A stretch of 7,723 nt of DNA. Source: Lactobacillaceae bacterium UBA5807 (GTDB taxonomy: Bacteria > Bacillota > Bacilli > Lactobacillales > Lactobacillaceae). Under the pieces are notes generated by a model that was given only the letters and a program-made list of their open reading frames with translations, searched no databases and was not told the DNA's origin. The position numbers and the translations under genes were made by a program. The number at the start of each line of letters is the position of its first letter. The first letter of the stretch is position 1. The DNA is taken from positions 1 through 7,723 of the forward strand of contig DIDF01000040.1 of NCBI GenBank assembly GCA_002418005.1, in the 5' to 3' direction. This document shows positions 1-6,747 of the stretch, in pieces.

Positions 1-43
1 TTTAACTAGCACCACGCGTTAAAATTATTTATTTGCCAAAAGC

Positions 44-2152
44 TTATTTTTGCGGAGCTTCTTCATAATCGCCATTAGGACAAACAACTTGAATGCCGCC
101 TTTAATCTTCTTTTCAACCAAGAAGTGACCGTCTTTTGGACAATTTCTGCCAACAGGCTTATCCCAAGAAACAAAGTCACAATCAGGGAAGCGTGAGCAT
201 CCATAAAATACCCGGTTCTTCTTTGACTTTCTTTCGATAACCTGGCCTTTATGACACTTAGGACAAATCACACCAATTTCTTTAACAATTGCCTTGGTAT
301 TTCGACAATCGGGGAATCGAGAACAGGCATAGAATTTGCCGTAACGACCCATTTTGATAACCATGGGTGCCCCACAAATTTCACAATTGAATCCAGCCGG
401 TTCGTCTTTGATCTGAACCTTTTCCATATTCTTGGTAGCGGACTCAACTTCTTTTGAGAATGGCTTATAGAAAGTATCAACAACCTTAATCCAATTCTCT
501 TTTCCTTCCTCAATCTGGTCGAGGTCTCCTTCAAAATTAGCGGTAAAATCAATATTTACGATGTCAGGGAAGTATTCAACAATGATATCATTAACAATTT
601 CACCAAGCTCAGTTGGTTCAAATCTTCTACCAACCAGCTTAACGTAATATCTTCTTTGAATTGTCTCAAGAGTTGGCGAATAAGTTGATGGCCGCCCAAC
701 CCCATTCTCCTCCAAGGCTTTAATGAGAGAAGCTTCACTATATCTTGCCGGTGGTTGAGTAAAGTGTTGATCAGGGTTAGTTTTTACCATTTTTACTTTG
801 TCACCTGAAGCCAGGTCTGGCAAAATATTGTCTTTTTCTTTGGTATCGTTGTAAATTTTCAAAAATCCTTCAAACTTCATCTTAGAACCATTGGCTCTGA
901 AGGTTACTCCATTTTGATCGATAGTCACTGTCATAGTATCCATAATTGCAGGAGTCATTTGACTAGCAACAAATCTCGACCAAATAAGTTGGTAAAGCTT
1001 GAATTGATCTTTATTCAAATATTTTTTCAAACTAGCCGGAGTCCGAAAAACAGATGTTGGTCTAATTGCTTCATGGGCATCTTGAGCACCTTCAGGCAAC
1101 TTACCTTTAATTGGCTTAGTAGCCGCGTACTCAGCTCCATACTTTTCATGAAGAAAAGTAGAAGCCTCGTGTTTAGCAATGGCCGCGATTCTTGTTGAAT
1201 CCGTACGCATATAAGTAATTAAACCTTGGCTGCCTTCTTTGCCAATATTGATTCCTTCGTATAATTGCTGAGCTGCCATCATGGTTCTTCTAGTTCGAAA
1301 ACCAAGTTTTTGGTTAGCTACCTGCTGAAGAGTACTTGTGGTAAAGGGTGGCTGAGGTTGCCGCTTTCTTTGACGCTTAATAACTTTGGTGATATCAAAA
1401 TCAGCCTTTTGATCAATCTTTTTAAGAACTTTTTGAACTGCTTCATTATTAGGCAGATTAGTTTTTTTACCACTAATTCCGTAAAAACTAGCCGCAAACT
1501 TACTGCGACCCTTTTTAAACTCTGAATCAATTGACCAATATTCTTCAGGCTTAAATTTAGCGATTTCTTTTTCTCGCTGGATAATCAGCCAAAGAGCAAT
1601 TGACTGAACTCTCCCGGCACTCAAACCTTTTTTAACTTTCTGCCAGAGCAGTGGTGATATGGAATAACCTACCAACCGATCCAAAACTCGGCGAGCCTGC
1701 TGAGCATCAACCAAATCCATATCTATTCCACGCGGATGTTTGAATGATTCTTTTACAGCATCCTTAGTAATTTCATTAAAAACCACCCGGTTGTTTGCTT
1801 TAGGATCTAAATCTAAAATATGTGATAGATGCCAAGCAATTGACTCCCCTTCACGATCCGGATCGGCTGCCAGATAAATCTTTTTGGCTTTTTTAGCTGC
1901 AGAACGAAGTTCCTTGATGGTATCGCCCTTACCCCGAATTGAAATGTAATGGGGTTGATAATCATTGTCGATATCCACACCCATTTTGCTCTTAGGTAAG
2001 TCTCTTACGTGACCTTTAGAAGCCATAACTTTGTATGATCTTCCAAGGTACTTTTCGATTGTTTTTGCTTTTGCTGGGGATTCAACAATTACTAAATTCT
2101 TTCTTGGTGCTTTTCGTTTAGTAGTCCTTTTTTTAGTGGTTGTAGTTGCCAT
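44..2152 (-). CDS. topA: DNA topoisomerase I (type IA, omega protein)
   Basis: TopA relaxes negative supercoils by cutting one DNA strand through a 5'-phosphotyrosine link, and so limits supercoiling and R-loops behind RNA polymerase. The 702-residue protein is full length for Gram-positive TopA. After a lysine/arginine-rich tail (residues 1-19) comes the TOPRIM domain with VIVESPAKAK at 21-30 (acidic E24) and DPDREGE at 97-103 (metal-binding D97, D99, E101). The catalytic tyrosine is Y314 in the motif ITYMRTDST, and the NGVGRPSTYSP segment at 483-493 is also typical. The C-terminus holds two complete zinc ribbons (C590/C593/C610/C616 and C630/C633/C652/C658). A third ribbon, around C671 and C691, has lost two cysteines. 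The ATG start has the site GGAAAGGAG five to seven bases upstream. The gene has its own promoter just downstream of dprA and ends 43 bases from the window edge. Confidence 0.98.
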   Translation of the reverse strand: MATTTTKKRTTKRKAPRKNLVIVESPAKAKTIEKYLGRSYKVMASKGHVRDLPKSKMGVDIDNDYQPHYISIRGKGDTIKELRSAAKKAKKIYLAADPDREGESIAWHLSHILDLDPKANNRVVFNEITKDAVKESFKHPRGIDMDLVDAQQARRVLDRLVGYSISPLLWQKVKKGLSAGRVQSIALWLIIQREKEIAKFKPEEYWSIDSEFKKGRSKFAASFYGISGKKTNLPNNEAVQKVLKKIDQKADFDITKVIKRQRKRQPQPPFTTSTLQQVANQKLGFRTRRTMMAAQQLYEGINIGKEGSQGLITYMRTDSTRIAAIAKHEASTFLHEKYGAEYAATKPIKGKLPEGAQDAHEAIRPTSVFRTPASLKKYLNKDQFKLYQLIWSRFVASQMTPAIMDTMTVTIDQNGVTFRANGSKMKFEGFLKIYNDTKEKDNILPDLASGDKVKMVKTNPDQHFTQPPARYSEASLIKALEENGVGRPSTYSPTLETIQRRYYVKLVGRRFEPTELGEIVNDIIVEYFPDIVNIDFTANFEGDLDQIEEGKENWIKVVDTFYKPFSKEVESATKNMEKVQIKDEPAGFNCEICGAPMVIKMGRYGKFYACSRFPDCRNTKAIVKEIGVICPKCHKGQVIERKSKKNRVFYGCSRFPDCDFVSWDKPVGRNCPKDGHFLVEKKIKGGIQVVCPNGDYEEAPQK

Positions 2153-2235
2153 TATTTCTCCTTTCCAAAAAATTTTATTTTTATTTTATGTTTTTTCTAT
2201 TTTTATTACTATATTATAAAAACAAAATCTACCAC

Positions 2236-2264
2236 ATCATATTGCAGTTAAAAGCGACTGTCAA
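2236..2264 (-). promoter_or_regulatory. topA promoter (sigma-A type)
   Basis: On the minus strand a perfect -35 box TTGACA (2259-2264) is separated by 17 bases from a -10 box TATGAT (2236-2241, five of six consensus bases). The expected start of transcription is near 2229, giving a leader of about 77 bases that is strongly A/T-rich and ends in the topA ribosome binding site. The -35 box includes the bases of the dprA TGA stop (2261-2263), so topA can be transcribed independently of the rbgA-rnhB-dprA operon. A second TATAAT (2213-2218) lies in the leader but lacks a -35 partner. Confidence 0.8.
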
Positions 2265-3136
2265 ATATTAAATTCTTCTAAAATATCTTTACCAGTCAAA
2301 ATTGGTTTGGCGCCTGCAAGAATTAATTCATTAGTTCCTTGGCAAAGAATGGAATTAATTGGCCCGGGAATGGCAAGAACATTTCGATTATTTTGTAAGG
2401 CTAAATTCGCTGTAATCAGGCTTCTTGAATGGTGTTTAGCCTCAGTAACTAAGATACTTTGCACCAAGCCAGCAATGATTCGGTTCCTTTCTGGAAAATG
2501 GCTGCGGTAGCCCCTAACATAATCAGGGTATTCACTTATTAATAAATTTTTTTTGCCAATTATTTTTTGAAGCTTTTCATTTTCCCGAGGATAAAAAACA
2601 TTTAGACCAGTTCCAATAACGGCAACTGTTGGAATATTTTTCGCAATTGCAAACTGATGAGCCAGCGTATCTACTCCCTTTGCTAAACCAGAAACAATAG
2701 TAATCCGAGAATAAACTTCATAATTCAACAATTTTTTGATTCCCATTACCGAATATTCTGTGGCCTGTCTCGAACCAACAATTCCAAGTTGCCGAGTATG
2801 GACCAAATCCCAGTTACCCCGGTAAAATAAAACGTTAGGTGGCAAATATGATTCTTTGAGCTGCTGGGGATATTCAGGGTCACAAATAGCAATCCATTTT
2901 TCATTATTAATCAGCTTGGAAACTATTTCATTTTCAAACATCAGCCTTTGATAATCAAGAATAAATGATTCAAAATGCTTTGAATTTATTTTGGCGATGT
3001 CTTTTATTTCTAATGCATCAGGGACCCTAAAATTACTACTTTTTATCTTCGAAAAATATTTGTAAACCAAATTTTCACCTTTGATGCCAATTCCTTTACA
3101 CAAGTGAAGTCGAAGCAAGAAATCCTTTAAAAACAT
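2261..3136 (-). CDS. dprA: DNA-processing protein DprA (Smf)
   Basis: DprA binds single-stranded DNA taken up in transformation, protects it and loads RecA on it; it is cytosolic and is kept even in species not known to be competent. From the chosen start the protein has 291 residues. An N-terminal helical part (FLLRLHLCKGIGIKGE) precedes a Rossmann-like domain with GIVGSRQATEYS (about 118-129), SGLAKGVDTLAHQFA (about 149-163), GTGLNVFYPREN (about 175-186), FPERNRIIAGL (about 214-224) and LITANLALQNNRNVLAIPG (about 240-258). The reading frame is open 12 codons further up to an ATG at 3170-3172, which overlaps the rnhB stop. I prefer the ATG at 3134-3136: homologues as I know them begin close to the FLLRL motif, a GGTAGG-like ribosome site lies 7 bases upstream, and the upstream ATG has no such site. 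A hairpin covers the region before the start. Confidence 0.95.
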   Translation of the reverse strand: MFLKDFLLRLHLCKGIGIKGENLVYKYFSKIKSSNFRVPDALEIKDIAKINSKHFESFILDYQRLMFENEIVSKLINNEKWIAICDPEYPQQLKESYLPPNVLFYRGNWDLVHTRQLGIVGSRQATEYSVMGIKKLLNYEVYSRITIVSGLAKGVDTLAHQFAIAKNIPTVAVIGTGLNVFYPRENEKLQKIIGKKNLLISEYPDYVRGYRSHFPERNRIIAGLVQSILVTEAKHHSRSLITANLALQNNRNVLAIPGPINSILCQGTNELILAGAKPILTGKDILEEFNI

Positions 3137-3168
3137 AAGCGTACCTACCCTTTTAAAAGTAAGTACGC
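3129..3168 (-). terminator. Terminator-like hairpin at the rnhB/dprA junction (possible attenuator)
   Basis: Bases 3139-3168 form an almost perfect 30-base inverted repeat. Read on the minus strand, GCGTACTTAC pairs with GTAGGTACGC, and the inner bases also pair, giving about 14 pairs around a two-base centre. The departures from symmetry are G-U wobbles in the minus-strand RNA but A-C mismatches in the plus-strand RNA, so the fold suits the dprA-sense transcript. It is followed by TTATGTTTTT, a U-rich run that contains the preferred dprA ATG. The 3' arm also includes the GGTAGG candidate ribosome site. It could be a partial terminator after rnhB, an mRNA structure that hides the dprA start, or a DNA operator. 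The structure is plain in the sequence; its role is inferred. Confidence 0.55.
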
Positions 3169-3171
3169 ACA

Positions 3172-3939
3172 TTACAAATATTTTTCAACCGGAGAAAAAG
3201 TTTTTCGATGAATTGGAGTTACCCCATAATGTTGAAGACCTTTCAAATGGAGTTTTGTTCCATAGCCAGCGTTCTTTTCAAACCCATATCCCGGATATTC
3301 TTTTGAATATTTGACCATCAAATTATCTCGGTACACCTTAGCCACTATGCTTGCTGCAGCAACACTAATGCTTTTAGCATCCCCCTTAATTAACCGCGTT
3401 TGGGAAATATTAACTGGAATTTGCATAGCGTCAACAATAATTTGATCCGGTTTGGGCTTCAATGCCAATACAGCCTGTTTCATTGCCAATCTGGTCGCTT
3501 GATAAATATTAACTTTATCAGTTGTTTGACTGTCTTCAGTACCAATTCCATAGCAAACGGCTTCTTGTAAAATCTTCGGATATAAAAGCTCTCTTTGCTT
3601 TTTAGAAAGCTGTTTGGAATCATTAACATCAATCAAATCAAAGTTGTCTGGCAAAATAATCGCACAGGCAATTACTGGACCAGCCAATGGCCCGCGACCA
3701 ACTTCATCCACTCCGGCAATGACATGAAAACCTTTTTGATGAAGTTGATTTTCATACTTAAAGCGTTTACGAAAATCTGCTAGCTTCCTTTGATCCTGCT
3801 GAATCTTTTTATAAGTATGTCTTAGCGCAGCTTGAACTCCTTTACGAGGATCATTTTGAACGGTAGCTAAAAATGGATCGTTCAAATCTTCAACTAAGAG
3901 TAACTTCTTTTTTATTTGGTCGACTGTTTTCTTAATCAT
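3172..3939 (-). CDS. rnhB: Ribonuclease HII
   Basis: RNase HII cuts RNA in RNA-DNA hybrids and nicks 5' of single ribonucleotides misplaced in DNA, starting ribonucleotide excision repair; it acts in the cytosol with divalent metal ions. The protein has 255 residues, the usual length for Firmicute RnhB, with a helical N-terminal extension of about 70 residues before the catalytic domain. The active-site signature GVDEVGRGPLAGPV at 76-89 gives D78 and E79. D170 in IIVDAM and D187 in KGDAKS complete the DEDD set, followed by SVAAASIVAKVYRD. The ATG overlaps the end of rbgA by eight bases, and the region before it has only a weak ribosome site (AGAAAG). Translation is therefore probably coupled to rbgA. 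Confidence 0.97.
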   Translation of the reverse strand: MIKKTVDQIKKKLLLVEDLNDPFLATVQNDPRKGVQAALRHTYKKIQQDQRKLADFRKRFKYENQLHQKGFHVIAGVDEVGRGPLAGPVIACAIILPDNFDLIDVNDSKQLSKKQRELLYPKILQEAVCYGIGTEDSQTTDKVNIYQATRLAMKQAVLALKPKPDQIIVDAMQIPVNISQTRLIKGDAKSISVAAASIVAKVYRDNLMVKYSKEYPGYGFEKNAGYGTKLHLKGLQHYGVTPIHRKTFSPVEKYL

Positions 3940-4789
3940 TATTTCTTTCTAAGCCAGGAATATCCAAAGTAAACCTACCAATTTTTGCAGATCTAAAATC
4001 CTGGATAATCCTTTGTGAGCCTCTTTCAAAATCGTCTCTCATGCCAACGTTTTTTGTGATTTTCATCAAAAGATCAACGTCTGATAAATTAAAATCGTCT
4101 TCTGTCAGTCGATAACGTTTAGCAAATTGATTGGTATTCAATCCTCTAATCATCTTTAATGCATACAGCGCAATATCATCCGCATGATAGGCGGTGTTTT
4201 TGATTGCTCCAGTAAGGGCTAACTTATTAGCAACTTCTTGGCTCTGAAACTTTGGCCATAAAATTCCTGGAGTGTCTAACAATTCAAACTTTTCTCCCGA
4301 TTTTAACCACTGCTGACCTTTGGTTACTCCTGGTCGGTTACCAACCTGAGCTGCCCGGCGATTTACGAGACGATTTAAAACAGTGGATTTGCCAACATTA
4401 GGGACCCCAATACTAATTGCCCGAATTGGTCTTTTCTTCATCCCTTTTTGTTTTTCATGGTCTAACTTTGGCTTGAGAATTGGCATAATCGTTTTTAAAA
4501 CATTATTAATGCCAAATTTTGTTTTAGCATCCACAGCAATTGCTGGGTTATCAGTTTGATTAAAAAATTCAAGCCATTTATTAGTCATGTTTGGGTCAGC
4601 CAAATCCTTTTTAGTCAAAATGTAAAGATGAGGTTTGGCGGAACTAATCCTTTTAATCTCAGGGTTTTGTGACGAATAAGGAATTCTGGCATCAATTACT
4701 TCAAAGACAATATCTACCAACGAAATATTTTCTTCAAATTGGCGAATTGCTTTAGCCATATGACCTGGAAACCACTGAATTTGTGCCAT
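3932..4789 (-). CDS. rbgA: Ribosome biogenesis GTPase RbgA (YlqF)
   Basis: RbgA is a GTPase that binds immature 45S/50S ribosomal particles and promotes late steps of large-subunit assembly; it is essential in Bacillus subtilis. The 285-residue protein shows the circularly permuted order of GTPase motifs typical of the YlqF/YawG family: G4 TKKD at 59-62, then the Walker A motif GVPNVGKST at 128-136, G2 in PGVT at 153-156 and G3 DTPG at 172-175. The N-terminal QWFPGHMAKA carries the histidine (H10) equivalent to the proposed catalytic His9 of B. subtilis RbgA. The C-terminal helical part (about 185-280) matches the family's RNA-binding tail. AAAGGAG lies nine bases before the ATG. It is the first gene of the rbgA-rnhB-dprA operon. 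Confidence 0.97.
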   Translation of the reverse strand: MAQIQWFPGHMAKAIRQFEENISLVDIVFEVIDARIPYSSQNPEIKRISSAKPHLYILTKKDLADPNMTNKWLEFFNQTDNPAIAVDAKTKFGINNVLKTIMPILKPKLDHEKQKGMKKRPIRAISIGVPNVGKSTVLNRLVNRRAAQVGNRPGVTKGQQWLKSGEKFELLDTPGILWPKFQSQEVANKLALTGAIKNTAYHADDIALYALKMIRGLNTNQFAKRYRLTEDDFNLSDVDLLMKITKNVGMRDDFERGSQRIIQDFRSAKIGRFTLDIPGLERNND

Positions 4790-4843
4790 AGTATTTAACT
4801 CCTTTATTATTCATAGGTTTTTGAATCTGGGAATTTTTTGAAA

Positions 4844-4888
4844 GCGTCAATAAGTTAGTAAGCTATACACAGATTATTCAAATGACGC
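4844..4888 (-). repeat. Spaced inverted repeat in the rbgA upstream region
   Basis: GCGTCA at 4844-4849 and its exact complement TGACGC at 4883-4888 flank a 33-base spacer. Inside, AATAA next to the left arm can pair with TTATT near the right arm if a four-base bulge is allowed. On the minus strand this could form a stem-loop in an rbgA leader, 55 to 100 bases before the start codon. It is short and may be chance; no U-run follows it. I do not recognise it as a known riboswitch or T-box. Confidence 0.3.
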
Positions 4889-4947
4889 GATTTATTTAAA
4901 AGAAATTTGGTAGTTTAAATTTTTCAGTGAAAAACTTAGCAGACTCT

Positions 4948-4953
4948 ATTTTA
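4948..4953 (-). promoter_or_regulatory. Possible -10 element for the rbgA operon
   Basis: The minus strand reads TGTTAAAAT here: a five-of-six -10 box TAAAAT preceded by the TG of an extended -10. The -35 region 17 bases upstream (GTTATC) is poor, so the site would depend on the extended -10. The implied leader is about 150 bases. The 281-base gap between rbgA and the divergent antiporter gene (4790-5070) must contain the operon promoter if it starts here, and this is the best candidate I see. Confidence 0.3.
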
Positions 4954-5013
4954 ACATTCAAAAAGATTAAGATAACTCTCCAAAAATGATTTTAGGATTG
5001 TTTACGAAAACCA

Positions 5014-5041
5014 TTGTCCTTATTCACGCTCTAAGTATAAT
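5014..5041 (+). promoter_or_regulatory. Promoter of the NhaC-family antiporter gene
   Basis: A -35 box TTGTCC (5014-5019, four of six consensus bases) and a perfect -10 TATAAT (5036-5041) are separated by 16 bases. Transcription should begin near 5048, giving a short leader of about 23 bases. GGAGG at 5061-5065 lies five bases before the ATG at 5071. The arrangement supports a monocistronic transcript on the + strand. Confidence 0.75.
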
Positions 5042-5070
5042 AGATTTATTGGAAAACTCCGGAGGCTTTT

Positions 5071-6372
5071 ATGCTAAGTATTCTAATTGTCTTTTTACTA
5101 TTATTGACTTGTGTCATCACTGGGCAGCCGATTGCTATCGGATTGGGGTTGAGTTGGTTAATTTTTGCGATAAAAGCCCGTCGTCAATCAAAATGGTCAG
5201 ACATATTTTTGGCTACTTGGGCAGGCCTTAAAACCTCCTGGGTCGTTGTCCGAACACTTATAATGATTGGTGCTTTGATTGGGGTATGGATGGCATCCGG
5301 AACCATTGCAACAATTGTCAACGACACCTTCAGTTTAGCCACTCCAAAAACATTTTTGCTGATGGCGTTCATAATTTGTGCTCTTGTTTCATCACTGATT
5401 GGTACCAGTTTTGGCACGTTGTCCGTAGTTGGTGTCCCATTGATTATCGTTGCCCGTAGTGGCCAGATTAATCTTGATTTGGTTGCCGGGGCAATTATCG
5501 CGGGTATTTACGTTGGCGATCGCTGCAGCCCACTATCAAGTTCTGCCAGTTTGGTTGCAGCAGTGACGAATACTCCATTATCAAATAATCTTAAAACAAT
5601 GTTTAAAACCGGGATTTTACCTTTCATATTTGCAAGCACCAGCTATGCATGGTTATCTTGGCGTCACCCGATAAGTTCGCTCAGTACAAATCTCCTTACT
5701 CAATTAAAAACAAATTTCTTAATTGCTTGGTGGCAACTCATTCCCGCAATAATCGTTTTAGCAATGGCATTATTACACCGACCACTGATAGAATCAATCT
5801 TGGTTAGTATTGTCAGTGCGCTATTGCTAGGCCATTTCTTCCAAGAAACCGGTTGGTTTACCATGCTTAAGGCAATGGTAAGCGGCTTTCATCCTGCTGG
5901 GATCCAACCAGTCAGCGGTGGAGGGATCATCTCTATGCTTTCTGCGATTCTGGTTGTCACAATCTCATGTGGTTTAGCTGGGGTATTAAAAATGACCAAT
6001 GGTTTACATCAACTTCAAGAAACTCTAAATCAAAAGAAATTAACTCCTAGAAAGCGATTTTTACTAACATCATTAGTTAGTTTTGCCACTTCGGGGTTTG
6101 GGTGTAATCAAAGCGTCGCAATCATCTTAACCAACACTCTTATGCAGCCAAGTTATCAAGAGAAACGTTCCGTTATTGCTGCCGATATTGAAAATACAAC
6201 TGTCGTGATAGCACCACTAGTTCCATGGAATATCGCGGCTTTTGTTCCAACAAGTGTGCTAGGCGTTGGCTTTGCGAACTACCTTCCTTATGCCTTATTT
6301 CTCTGGCTGGTGCCACTGTGTAGTTTCCTTTGGCACAAAAAATATCAAACAAAGATTGCCAATTCACTGTGA
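5071..6372 (+). CDS. NhaC-family Na+/H+ antiporter-like membrane transporter
   Basis: The protein has 433 residues with about ten to twelve hydrophobic segments and belongs to the NhaC family (ion transporter superfamily). Members exchange Na+ for H+, or an organic acid for ions (MleN: malate for lactate) across the cytoplasmic membrane; some transport amino acids. Recognisable family motifs are GTSFGTLSVVGVPL at 111-124, GDRCSPLSSSASLVAA at 149-164, FGCNQSVAIIL at 343-353 and ENTTVVIAPLVPWNIAAF at 374-391. In the second motif the usual NhaC SDTTN is replaced by SSSAS, so it probably belongs to a divergent subgroup and its substrate cannot be read from the sequence. It stands alone on the + strand between two minus-strand operons, with its own promoter, strong ribosome site GGAGG and a terminator about 85 bases after the TGA stop. 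Confidence 0.88.
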   Translation: MLSILIVFLLLLTCVITGQPIAIGLGLSWLIFAIKARRQSKWSDIFLATWAGLKTSWVVVRTLIMIGALIGVWMASGTIATIVNDTFSLATPKTFLLMAFIICALVSSLIGTSFGTLSVVGVPLIIVARSGQINLDLVAGAIIAGIYVGDRCSPLSSSASLVAAVTNTPLSNNLKTMFKTGILPFIFASTSYAWLSWRHPISSLSTNLLTQLKTNFLIAWWQLIPAIIVLAMALLHRPLIESILVSIVSALLLGHFFQETGWFTMLKAMVSGFHPAGIQPVSGGGIISMLSAILVVTISCGLAGVLKMTNGLHQLQETLNQKKLTPRKRFLLTSLVSFATSGFGCNQSVAIILTNTLMQPSYQEKRSVIAADIENTTVVIAPLVPWNIAAFVPTSVLGVGFANYLPYALFLWLVPLCSFLWHKKYQTKIANSL

Positions 6373-6457
6373 CATGCTTTTCCAAAAATAAATTCAAAAA
6401 ATACCTAATAGTGATTATTCTAACAACTTTTTAATTTCTACATTTAAAAGCTAGATA

Positions 6458-6481
6458 AAAAGCCCGTTTTAACGGGCTTTT
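6458..6481. terminator. Bidirectional rho-independent terminator
   Basis: A perfect 11-base stem, AAAAGCCCGTT with AACGGGCTTTT, encloses a two-base TT centre. The flanking bases TAGAT and ATCTA can extend it across a one-base bulge. The GC-rich core is bordered by A-runs and T-runs on both sides, so it can end transcripts of the antiporter gene (+ strand) and of the ypmR-ypmS-yozE group (minus strand). The rest of the 144-base gap (6373-6516) is AT-rich, with nothing else I recognise. Confidence 0.92.
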
Positions 6482-6516
6482 ATCTATTTAATATTTTGTT
6501 TGCTTAAAATACCGGA

Positions 6517-6735
6517 TTACATTTGCTCCTGATATTCTTTCCAAGCATCATCAAAGATTGTCATTGTTGGCAGATAAACAGCATTTTCTTCTAAATACTT
6601 AGAAATAAGATCAAAATCTTCTTCTTGCTTTGGAAAGGACTGATCATAAAACGCATTATTAGCAAATTCGGCAATTGGATCCGAACTACCTGGATTTCTT
6701 TTCGTCATCAAAAAATGATAAAAACTTTTTCTCAT
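6517..6735 (-). CDS. yozE: YozE family protein (UPF0346)
   Basis: A 72-residue, acidic, cytosolic protein of the YozE family, which has a small helical SAM-like fold; its function is unknown. The N-terminus SFYHFLMTKR and the segments SFPKQEEDFDLISKYLEE and FDDAWKEYQ are characteristic, and the length is the family's normal one. The ribosome site AAGGAG lies eight bases before the ATG and shares its first bases with the ypmS stop codon (12-base gap), so it is probably co-transcribed and translationally linked to ypmS. It is the last gene of its group before the terminator. Confidence 0.92.
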   Translation of the reverse strand: MRKSFYHFLMTKRNPGSSDPIAEFANNAFYDQSFPKQEEDFDLISKYLEENAVYLPTMTIFDDAWKEYQEQM

Positions 6736-6747
6736 TTTATAAGCTCC

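Noticed and set aside
1..43. Possible terminator after topA (TTTAAC and GTTAAA arms near the window edge)
   Set aside because: Only six outer base pairs match well, the interior pairs poorly, and the sequence stops at the edge, so a U-run cannot be judged.
914..1525. Plus-strand open frames inside topA (914-1198, 1265-1525 and a similar one at 251-457)
   Set aside because: They are antisense to a full-length conserved topA, have no ribosome sites and resemble no family.
2213..2218. Second TATAAT in the topA leader as an additional promoter
   Set aside because: The positions 16-18 bases upstream do not resemble a -35 box; the leader is so A/T-rich that such a hexamer is expected by chance.
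4845..4850. Minus-strand TTGACG as a -35 box for rbgA
   Set aside because: At a 16-18 base spacing only GATTCA-like sequence follows, with no usable -10 element.
4986..5231. 81-residue plus-strand frame overlapping the start of the antiporter gene
   Set aside because: It runs through the promoter and leader and out of frame through the conserved transporter; it lacks a ribosome site.
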